From assembly GCA_900169235.1 (NCBI GenBank), contig FWCC01000234.1, positions 1 through 64,000 of the forward strand: a DNA stretch of 64,000 bases. The letters run 5' to 3'. This DNA is from Zarea fungicola (taxonomy: Eukaryota > Ascomycota > Sordariomycetes > Hypocreales > Cordycipitaceae). Below the pieces are notes generated by a model. It saw only the letters and a list, made by a program, of their open reading frames with translations. It did not search any database and was not told the origin of the DNA. The position numbers and the translations under genes are program-made. Shown here piece after piece: positions 11,172 through 19,839 of the stretch; position 1 is the stretch's first letter, and every line of letters starts with the position of its first letter.

Positions 11172-13363
11172 TTAGGCGAGGAATGCCATGCTTGAATCAT
11201 TACCGACAAATATTGAAGGCAGGTCACTCCCCGAGTCCACCCAGACGTGCTGCGCCGTAGTAGGAAACTCCAGATCAATGTCGCAACTTTGACTTAACAT
11301 CATGACCATTTCATTCTCAAAGGGCATGTAGGGAGAACCAAGCATATTGCCTTGAGAGAGGGCCATGGCATCTGCTGGCGGTGCTCTGTTGTCGGATTGT
11401 CCAATGGACGATTGTTGTCCTACGAAAAGATCACTCGGTACTGGACTTTTCGCTTCGCTATTGAACCTACCTATTTCTGGTTCATGAATCTGCCCAAACA
11501 AGAGACTAATTGCCTCGTTTTCGGAGTAACGGTCGGCAGCGTGTCGGTGTTCATAATATGTGCTGCATGCGTTACTTAAAAAATGCGTAATATTCAAGTA
11601 TCGTATGGCAATTGAATCGTGGGGAAACAGCTGCAAGAATGTAATCGCTTTCTTTAAAGTTCGTTCAAGTGGAAAGACCACATAGAGATCCCCAAAATAT
11701 GCGAACCCGGCAATCAGCGCTGCATGAAATGCGGCATTTATCAGCATAGGAAGATGATAGGGAACCGCAGTAGCAGTAAAAAACGGCTCCATCAGGGATA
11801 TGGTTTTTACAGCTGAGTCCACGCACGCGTATATCAGTGTCTTTGATGGATTCTTCGAGACGCACGACTCAAGTGGCTGCCTGGGCGATGTTGCAATTTG
11901 TCTTGCCCAAGCATTAATGCGGTCCACTAGAAACGGTCGCGTAAGAAGCATAATTGTCCAGTAGTATGCCTGCTTCAAGTTTGCAGTCATAATGAGCCCT
12001 CCCAAATCTGTGCTTTTGTCATCTCCGGCCGATGTGAGGTTCGAAGAATGGCACGCAAACCTGGCGGCCCATTTGCGCTGCCGAGAGCCAGTTCTTGCCA
12101 GAATGTTTCTTGTGATTTTATGTTGCCCGTAAACATCAGTCAATATGGTCTCTAAAATACCATACAGCTCATCAGTCAACGATGCTGGACTTGAATCGCC
12201 CAGTTGAATGGAGACGGTTGCCGGTGGGCGGCCGAGGGATGCGCTCGTAAACAAATCCATCACGCGAATGCTGGTCCAAAGCCGAACACGATCTCGGTTC
12301 TCTGTGTCGGAAAATAGACGAGCACTGGTCTGCTGGTGAATCCCAAGGGTATAGGCGGACCGGATTGCGTGACCCAAGCAGACAAATGCGACATTTCGGC
12401 GGCTTGCTCCGAGGAGATAGAGTGTCAGGAGGAGGTATAGCTGTGTAGACTGTATGCTGACGTCTTCTGTGAGATAGCAGCCTGCCGAGAAGCGACTGTA
12501 ATTAAAAAACGCCTTTGCTAAACGCCGCGGATCCGCTTCAGACTGGGCTCCGATAGCGAGAATAATACAGATGATTGCTCGATGTGGTGATGCTGCCGGC
12601 TCAGATTGTCGGAGGAAACTTGAGACTGCAGCCATGACCTCGACCTCCTCGAAAATATCGACTATACCATTTGCCACAATGAAGAATTGCCTGACCAACG
12701 TTTTCGCTTCTTCTTCTGATAGATGTGGCAAGCTTCCGGCATCAGGAATCTCGAGTCGATCTAAACTTGCGTCTGGCGACACTTCCACCATCGAAGATCT
12801 AAGCGGATCATCTACAAAAGGGCACGGCCCCAAGGCATCACGCACAACACCGCGAACAGTGTGGAGAAATGACAGATTCGCAGAATCACCTATAAATATG
12901 AGACGACCCTTTTTGTCTTGTATAAATCTAGAGAGGTCCGCCCCAATACTGCTTGGCGATGGCGCCTGGGCCGGTGGCACGGCTGGTGAATCAGGACTCA
13001 GATCGATGAGGCCCTGCTCTGTAAACAGTGTAGGGAGCGCTGAAGGGCTCTCTCTATCGAATTGTGCGTCCTCAGGAAGAAGTGGAAGTGCTTCTGTTCG
13101 TGCCTTCTTGGCCCTGACTCGGCTGGTCGGCGGCTGGGCATCGACCTCGAAAAAGCAGCTGTCGCCTACACCACGCTCGCTGCAGCGTTTACATGGCTTA
13201 GACCCGTCGCACCCCTGTTTGCGACGCTTACAGCTGTCAATGATAGATTAGCTCTGGCAGAGATGTAACAACATAGCTCCGGCTACCGTATCACAATTAC
13301 ATACGTTTCACAGGCTCGTGGACATCTTTTCCGGAAGAGCGGGTTAATCTTCCGTGATACCAT
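11172..13363 (-). CDS. Zn2Cys6 transcription factor with fungal-specific TF domain
   Basis: Predicted 706-residue nuclear regulator. Exon 1 is 13363-13305 and exon 2 is 13233-11172; the 71-nt intron splits the zinc cluster. Joined, the N terminus has cysteines at 18, 21, 28, 34, 37 and 46 in CETCKRRKQGCDGSKPCKRC plus the last Cys, a good binuclear cluster. A serine/proline linker follows. The middle homology region (roughly 190-450) contains AIICIILAIGAQSEADPRRLAKAF and RLWTSIRVMDLFTSASLGRPP, matching the fungal_trans domain. It sits at the end of the hydroxylase-dioxygenase-transporter group, so a role as pathway regulator is likely. A GTCGGA-N11-TCCGAC inverted repeat about 165 bp upstream of its start could serve autoregulation. 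No zinc-cluster residue is missing. Confidence 0.9.
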
Positions 13364-14207
13364 ATTGATCTCGGCACGCTTCAAGAGGAAATGCGACCAA
13401 TCAGATTAACAAGAATAGTGCTTTCTCCTCGTCGGGGAAGATTGAGATGAGCTTGATACATCGGAAGGCTGTGGAGAATTAGCCGATGTTGATGGTATCG
13501 GCGCGGACATGGGGTAACTTATAACTGTCGGATGTAGGGTGTGTCCGACTTCCGAACACGATATACGAGCCAATCCACTTGCCATTCCGATGGGTCCTGC
13601 ATTAACTATACAACTCCAGTGCGCCACCATTCCGACTAGTTGGCGTACTAAACGACAAAGCAGCTACGAAGACAGATTCGCTGCACTAGAGCGTAAGCAT
13701 TTCTTTTAAAATGAATTCTCCTACTCGTTATTTTGGCCGGAATCTATAGGATATGCTATTCAGGATCACCGTAATATCCTACAACACCATCCCAGAACCT
13801 AGTCGCCTCTTCGTAAATAGCAAGACTCTCCATTCGTCTGTTACGCCCTCCATTATAGCAGCGAATCGGGTATCCACCGATTTCGATAGCCTATCCTCGT
13901 TGGGCGGAGGATCCGATCATTAGTACCATCGATGGCCTCTGGGCTGCCAGTGGCTTCCGCTTGAACAATCAAATTTCAATTGTCCGCAATTGGGGCTGGC
14001 CGGCAAATGACCTCAACTAGATAGCAGGAGCATACTGCCTTACTCGCTGCACGGTTCCAGTCCCACGACTGGCGCCATAGTATCTACACTGTCTTTCCTA
14101 GCTTATTACTGCTGAAGTTGTCCGGAATTGGCCATATAATAAGCTCTAGTAGCGCACTAACTTCAATTTATTTATTAAAACAGGCCACTCTTAGATTGAC
14201 CAGTAAC
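13364..14207. other. Regulator promoter and degraded DNA
   Basis: The first ~300 bp are the regulator's upstream region. Beyond it no intact gene is seen. A minus-strand open stretch at 13756-13887 (about 43 codons, containing PIRCYNGGRNRRM and YEEATRFWDGVVGYYGDPE) preceded by an AG looks like a terminal exon remnant, but I could not match it to a family or find an upstream exon. Confidence 0.35.
13527..13549. promoter_or_regulatory. CGG-N13-CCG inverted repeat upstream of the regulator
   Basis: Perfect 6-bp arms GTCGGA and TCCGAC are separated by 11 bp, about 165 bp upstream of the regulator's start codon. The form fits a Zn2Cys6 dimer site; function is inferred. Confidence 0.4.
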
Positions 14208-14385
14208 TTGCTATACCGCATAACCCCTGCAGTTTGGATGAGCTCCAAATAAGCGCCTACTACACACTCTCTATTTCTCATAAATGCAAGACACCTACCA
14301 TCATGTAGAAATACATACCCGCCAGCTTCGATCTCTCATTAAACCTTTGAAGTGTCTCATCAATCAACGTCCTAGAAGATGGCTG
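14208..14385 (-). pseudogene. Relic of the last two exons of a Zn2Cys6 regulator
   Basis: On the minus strand this stretch reads LIDETLQRFNERSKLAG, then an intron-like spacer with GTATGT donor and GTAG acceptor, then AYLELIQTAGVMR. The intact regulator at 25703-27590 ends LIEQTLQKLNERWKLAG / intron / AYLELIQTQEVMRL. Both DNA and exon layout correspond, so this is a paralogous fragment. The matching stop codon is lost and no upstream exons were found. It is therefore a truncated, non-functional copy left by duplication and decay. Confidence 0.8.
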
Positions 14386-14573
14386 TTCTGGCCAATCAGC
14401 AATAGGCGACCTCTTTAATCGCCCTTACACTCAAACCGAAAATATCCAATAGACGTCAGGTCAGCCCACGGCCGAATAAGTCCCACAAATCAACAGCGGC
14501 TCAAGCTCCTCATCTTAACCGAGTGATGCCTTCACATTAATTGTTGATTTCTACGCTGGTGTTAAATTTCAGC

Positions 14574-15357
14574 CTATGGCATCATGAGAAGACCGACAAT
14601 AAGACCAAACAAGCCCAGGACAGAGCTGAAAATCTCAATGACCAGAATCTTGACGAACCTGCATAGCTGTTTTAGCAATTCACGATTTAGCCTCAGGGAA
14701 ACTAATTTCAAGCATACAACGAAGTATCCGCCGCGTCAGCTAGACTAGCTCCGCTGCCGTTAATTCCGACCGCAATACCGCAGATGAGATCGCACATTCC
14801 AACGGTAAGGCCGGCCCAGAAGATGGCAAAGGCAGTGTAGTAAGCATCGGGGGAGTATAGTTCCTTGCCGGAAATATTTTCGAGTTTGGAAGAAAAGACG
14901 ACGGCCATAATGACACCATAAATGGCGACGACTTCGCAGAAGATGATGGAAATAAGATTCTTAGTTACGATTCGAGGAGCTTTAACACCCGCGCCAAGAA
15001 TAGAAGATCCGTTAATAAAGATTCCCCTATTAACTCAGTAAGCACATCTCCCAGAAAGTTGCTGCCGGCGAATAAATGCAGCGCGGAGAAGGCATTCGGA
15101 CAAGGGTCAGCGTACCAAGCAGCGCCAGCAACAGATAGACCGACGCAGAGGGCAATGCCCAGAGTGGACCACGTATAGGGCGAGACAGATTCGAGGAAGT
15201 CTCCGACATTGAAGGATTCACCACTACCGGTGAAGAGCATATCTAGAGGGCGACGACATCAGTTTCGTTTGGATAAGACCAAGGGACAGAAAACCGTACA
15301 AAGTCCCACCGCGGTCACGGTGGACCCGATACCTCCCATCCCATACCTGAGACTCAT
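14574..15357 (-). CDS. VMA16: V-type H+-ATPase proteolipid subunit c''
   Basis: Predicted 192-residue membrane subunit of the vacuolar ATPase V0 rotor. Exons on minus: 15357-15300, 15242-15116, 15026-14718 and 14658-14574. All joins are GT-AG and in frame. The sequence shows [58 protein letters not shown], the proton-carrying Glu in [31 protein letters not shown] and [18 protein letters not shown], all in the order of yeast Vma16. Length is close to, slightly under, the usual ~200. Codons are rich in T and A at third positions, unlike the GC3-rich conserved genes in the right half, and the gene sits between relics. It may therefore be a second, accessory copy rather than the housekeeping one. 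No inactivating change is visible. Confidence 0.9.
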
Positions 15358-15960
15358 CGCGTCGAAATTTCGGTGTTGAAGTGTGATGACGATGATGACG
15401 ACGATCACAATGCGGCGGCGCTTGAGTACGTGTGAGCTAATCGACAGCTCTACACCAGCAACCAGAGTCGACCTGACACGATGGTAGAGGAGGGAGCCGC
15501 AGCTGCTCATGCATAGCAAGGCAACAGGATTCAATCACGTGGGGTTATTTTTTTCTTCAAGTTCTCTCCCCATTTCACAACACATTTCAGGCTCTCACTG
15601 AAGCAGATGCCAAGAGCTGCAGTTAATATATTTTGCATCGCACGCCCGCTTTGATTGGCCAGCATTGACGCGCTAAAAGTCCTAAAGACGAGGCTTTTCG
15701 GCGGCAGGGTTTAATAGAGCAGTAACTAGTCAGGGAAAGAGCGTTGAATGATTGAGCAAAGTTAATTCAGAGATCCACGATGGCTGGAGACAGTAGACTC
15801 CAATGCATGAACATTCTTCTTAGTCGGCCTCTTAACGGGGATGCAGCCAGAGGTAAACTGGTAGATTAATATGTAATTCTTATTAACTTCAACGCTAGAA
15901 ATAAAGCCAGAGAAATAGTGTCGGCCAACCACGGGGAAAACTCCATGTAGCGGGTCGCTT
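15358..15960. other. Upstream region of the V-ATPase gene
   Basis: A 600-bp gap with the V-ATPase promoter on the minus strand, including an ACGATGATGACGACGA-type microsatellite near 15384-15404. No supportable gene is seen. Confidence 0.4.
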
Positions 15961-16374
15961 GTGCGCCTCACCTTACGTCTCTACGCCACATTTTTTTTCC
16001 TTCTTGGTGCGGCAAGGGTCAGTACCCCCGTCTCGGAAGTGATGTCAAGATTTGTTGCTTCTCCAACAAGAAAAGGTAATGGAGAGCGAAGAGTTACAAA
16101 TCATGGAATAGCCGACGCCGTTGATCGATCAAGGTGGACAGAACCTGGAATACAAGCGCTGAATGATATCGAGGCGCCCGGCCGTGTTCTACCGCGGGCC
16201 ACACTTTCCACCACACAACGCGTTTCCTTGTCATGGCTGAGAAAGTATTCCCTGACGGTGACCTCCTACCCGGACGGCGAATGCGATTGGCTTGAGTGGG
16301 CTCTGACGACTATGAAATCCAGCGCAAAGCCTATAGAGGCCATGCACTCACTACTCTTTAAAGCCACTGGCTAA
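15961..16374 (+). pseudogene. Secreted-protein (effector-like) ORF lacking an ATG start
   Basis: An uninterrupted 137-codon frame that begins at GTG, not ATG. The first ~21 residues form a textbook signal peptide (MRLTLRLYATFFFLLGAARV if the first codon is read as Met). A basic segment RFVASPTRKGNGERR follows and then a Trp-containing C-terminal part. No cysteine pattern or known domain is recognised. The layout (signal peptide, Arg-rich stretch at 30-50 ending in an acid-Arg-Arg motif, Trp-rich tail) loosely recalls oomycete RXLR-type secreted proteins, but the motif is not canonical. The 3' part (16279-16332) matches a second broken copy at 25569-25622. The most likely reading is a recently disabled secreted-protein gene whose start codon mutated; a missed 5' exon is the alternative. 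Confidence 0.45.
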
Positions 16375-16646
16375 CGAATAAATGTCTAAGAAGCTGCGTA
16401 TATAATAGCCTAATTTAATACATGTATACGAGTTGTTTCTCATTCTAACCAAGATACAAGGTACAATAATAATATAAGCGATTGAGTATAGACTAGTCTA
16501 TATAAATGAGTTATCATAAAAAAAAAGATATATTATCAGGCTTCAAGGGGGCCGTATGTCCTTTTAATTAAGTACTATCTTCTTCATAATACCAATTGAT
16601 AGAATAACCGTGCTTCTACAATCTCCTCCATCTTATATCATCATGT
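16375..16646. other. TA-rich spacer
   Basis: Very TA-rich DNA between the secreted-protein relic and the dioxygenase 3' end. No gene is visible. Composition resembles repeat-induced point mutation remnants, and it forms the left edge of the kynurenine gene group. Confidence 0.4.
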
Positions 16647-18013
16647 TTATTGGAATGCACTATTCATCTGCAGGGTCTTCAACGTATCGTCCCTTGCTCG
16701 TTTCAAGAAAGGCATCAACTGCGTTCCTGAAGTGCCCATAAGACCCTCCTGTTTCTCTATCTGGTGCATGGTAGCGAGATTGTGCCTCCTATGCTCTGCT
16801 GTAGCCCACGCAGGTGGTGACTTTTTAGAAGATACGATGATGTAGCGTGATACAATTTGAATATGTTTTGTGCGGAAACGTGACAGTTCGGAGACTGCGT
16901 TCTGGTGAGCCTTGGTTACTGCCTGTGAGACTCGGGGATCTGTGATTGCGGTAATAATCTTCTGTATATCCCATATCCGTCTAAAGTCGGACCGAAATGC
17001 TCTGTGCTCGCCTGGCATATACTGCAAGATGTCCACGTGATAATCCTCGTCGCTGTCGGCCCGTGTTGTCTGGTACTTCGAAACAGAACCATGCTGTACA
17101 CCGAGGATGGCGTCTATCAATGGAAACAGTGAACTCTGGCCGTTACTGCCTCCCCGAAGCTGTTTCCAGAACCCCTGACCATCGCCTTCGTCATACAAAA
17201 CACCCCGCGGGAGACCAACACTCGCCATGTTCTTGGTTCCGGCATAAAACGGTCGCACCTCGTGGTAGAAAATCCCTGGATCACACTTCTCGGGTAATCT
17301 TGCCAAAATTGTAATTATTTCAGCAATGTGTGTTGCCAGTTTCTCAAGACAGACCGCAATGGCCATAAAGTTACCCGTGATGGCGGCACGGACGGCAGAG
17401 TCGATTACGCTGGTGACTGCACGGCCTTGTATTTCAACCGCTACACCGACCATCAGAAACCACGATTCTGTCGCTGTGGAGGTAAATGAGAGCAGTGGAG
17501 TAATCGATGAGAGGGACGGTGAGAAAGAAGACGAGGTAAAATTCCAGAGGTTCGCAGCCGCAGCTGTGAGTATCGGGGGGAGAGATAGGCGTGACGAGAC
17601 TTCAAGCAGAGGAACGCTCAGCTGAGGCGGCAGAACCTGTTGTCAATCCACATTCTTGTTAGACCTCACCGTACATGGCAGCACAGAATAGTGTATTCAA
17701 ATACCTCGGCAGGATATTTACTTCCCCAGATGTAAGCATGGCTCACATAAGTCAGAATCACGTATGCCCTCCTGGCCTCCTCCACTGTGGTCAGCTCTTG
17801 CGTAGAAATGACTGGGCATTTCATTACAGCATCTGCAATGCGGCCAGTTTTTAGAATGGAAGGTAGCTTAAGAGCAAGAGACTCCCAAGGCGAATATCGT
17901 GGATCAGAAAGTTCTCGAAGTGGAATCTGCTGCGGCAAGAAACCACTGCCAGCGAGAACATTGTTGTATGTCGCCAGGAACTGTAACCCAGCATCTGAGT
18001 TTATAGCTTCCAT
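16647..18013 (-). CDS. Indoleamine 2,3-dioxygenase family protein
   Basis: Predicted 432-residue heme enzyme that oxidises tryptophan to N-formylkynurenine. Exon 1 is 18013-17705 and exon 2 is 17636-16647, with a 68-nt GT-AG intron joining YPAE to VLPPQLSVPLLEVSSRL. Conserved parts: DPRYSPWESLALKLP, RRAYVILTYVSHAYIWG, the active-site stretch with FYHEVRPFYAGT and GGSNGQSSLFPLIDAILGVQH, YMPGEHRAFRSDF, and the proximal-heme-histidine region FRTKHIQIVSRYI followed by GTSGTQLMPFLKRARDDT. Length fits fungal IDOs (400-460). It lies immediately downstream of kynurenine formamidase on the same strand, with kynureninase divergent beyond, so the three catalyse consecutive steps. No regulatory site was identified. 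Confidence 0.93.
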
Positions 18014-18432
18014 TTCTTGGATTTAAGAACCGCAGAAGAATAGACTCTTGCAACTCCTCAACTGCATAAACCGCTAATAATGTCGAAAATTAGCCCCTAG
18101 CGGCCACGCAGACCTTGCTCCAACGTAGGTAGGGCTACTTTTAAGGCCAAAGTTCTCTGCGCACACGCCACACCATTTTTGGTTTCTCTTTGACAAGCAA
18201 GCTTCTGCGACCGAAGCTTAGAGCTGTACGCCTACACATTCCCGGTTATCCGGGATCCACGTGTAGGGTCTTTGGCCAAAGCGAGAGCCGCCTGAGACCT
18301 GCGTCCTTTCTTTTGCTTATTATGTCTTAAAACATTGCGATGGGCATCGTACGTAAGTCTCCAATCGGATTACGAGAAGTGGATCAAGATGAAGTTTCTA
18401 TTAGTCATATGACTCGATGCTTTTCAGCTAGA
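18014..18432. other. Intergenic spacer, formamidase to dioxygenase
   Basis: A 419-bp region between tandem minus-strand genes, holding the dioxygenase promoter. It contains an inverted AAGCTTCTGCGACCGAAGCTT around 18199-18219 (AAGCTTC arms partly paired). No gene. Confidence 0.4.
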
Positions 18433-19473
18433 TCAGCCCATCGAAGTGAGACATGTTAAGCAGTCAGAGACCAGTTGTGCAACTTGTGATGCATCGCGCC
18501 ATACAAAGTCGTGATCACCGACAAGGTTGTCCACAACTTTGACATTGACACCATCCTTGACGAGTTTTTCTCTCATGGCCGCCACCTCACCGCTATCCAG
18601 CAGTTTATCATCGGGAGAATCCGCAAGTATACTATTGAAGCGCCTGCCCGTGCAGTCTCCGTTGCGACTGTGGGCCGCTCCTGGATTCCCTGGGAAGCAG
18701 CTTGGCGAAACCAGCCACCACCGCTCAGGGTCTGCCCCGAATGCGCCTTCTAAAAAGGATGAATACTCGCCCTTGTACCTCTGATTAAGCCCAATGAGAT
18801 CATATATCCCGTAAATTCCGATAATGGCGGATGGGAGGTATATTTCGCGCTCAGGCGGGATGTCATGCATCACGACACTGCCCATCAGTAGCTGATATCC
18901 GATCGTGGCGCCAGATGAATGCCCGATGAAGATGTAGTTTTGTTTTATGTCATATAGATCCTGGGCAAGCGCAAGAGCTGAGTGCACGTCTCTGATGTGA
19001 TCAGGATGCTCCGCTGCTCGCAGGGCATGTGCCTCAGTAGTGAGTGGATCTTGCGGAAAGTCTGGGTGAGGCGATAGGCGATGATCAATGCTGATATAAC
19101 CTCGTACAGAAGAAAGCTTCGTGTCCGTGGATGAGTTCATGTATTCAACGCAAGGCACGAAATCTTTAAAAGTATTCCGAGGATCACGCCAGGCGCCACC
19201 ATGCAGAAATCTGTGCCAGTCTCTGGTCAGCTCAAACACTCATAACGTCCTAAAGTTCAGTGGCCCTGAGTTGTTCCTAGCTCCACTACCACAATTATTC
19301 TGCCCTGCCTTTGTTCTTCAATTTTGCCGCCTTTGTACTACTCACATTATCCAGTAGGCTTCTGGGTCGATCTTTGCCGCGGCTGGACGCTCCCATACAC
19401 CAAATCGCTGCAAGTCGTGGCTGCCATAACTATGTTGTACGCATACGAGTGTTTGCTTTTTCTCTGAGTGCAT
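18433..19473 (-). CDS. Kynurenine formamidase (alpha/beta hydrolase)
   Basis: Predicted 301-residue cytosolic hydrolase converting N-formylkynurenine to kynurenine plus formate. Exon 1 is 19473-19346 and exon 2 is 19210-18433, with a 135-nt GT-AG intron; the join gives EAYWIIFLHGGAWRDP. Diagnostic features: QHSYGSHDLQRFGVWERP near the start, the oxyanion motif HGGAWRDP, YISIDHRLSPHPDFPQDP, the nucleophile elbow GHSSGA, IGIYGIYDL and the C-terminal catalytic histidine region VGDHDFVW. These match the Bna7 type. The gene shares a 366-bp promoter with the divergent kynureninase-family gene and is followed by the dioxygenase that makes its substrate. Confidence 0.92.
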
Positions 19474-19839
19474 AGTGCCGGTTGTGTCTAGTGGCCTTTT
19501 GTAAAGTTAATGCACAATAGAGTGGGAGTCTATATAGTCGATTTTCTTAGGGGCAGGAGCGGTTAATAAAACAAAGAAAAGCAAAATTTGAGCGCACAGA
19601 TGTTTCACCGTCTGGTTCACAAACAGAAACACATTGTCACCTCAGCGACAGGAAAAATATCAGGTCCTAAATTACGTTATAGTGGGACATGGTCATAGCA
19701 AGCAGGTTCCACGCGAAATAATTACTCACGCTACCTGCACGCTGCGTAGCATAGCTGTTCTGGCAACGTGCAGTGACGGGCTATGCAAATCAAACAATAT
19801 CCAATCTATACATCATCCATAATCTTCACACCGAAAGCT
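19474..19839. promoter_or_regulatory. Bidirectional promoter, formamidase / kynureninase
   Basis: 366 bp between two divergent starts. A TATATA-like element is near 19530 (CTATATAGTC). Shared control of the two enzymes is inferred from spacing; no palindromic regulator site was found. Confidence 0.4.

Noticed and set aside
18199..18219. Inverted AAGCTTC words as a regulator site
   Set aside because: Arms are imperfectly symmetric and not repeated at the other kynurenine promoter, so no regulatory claim is made.
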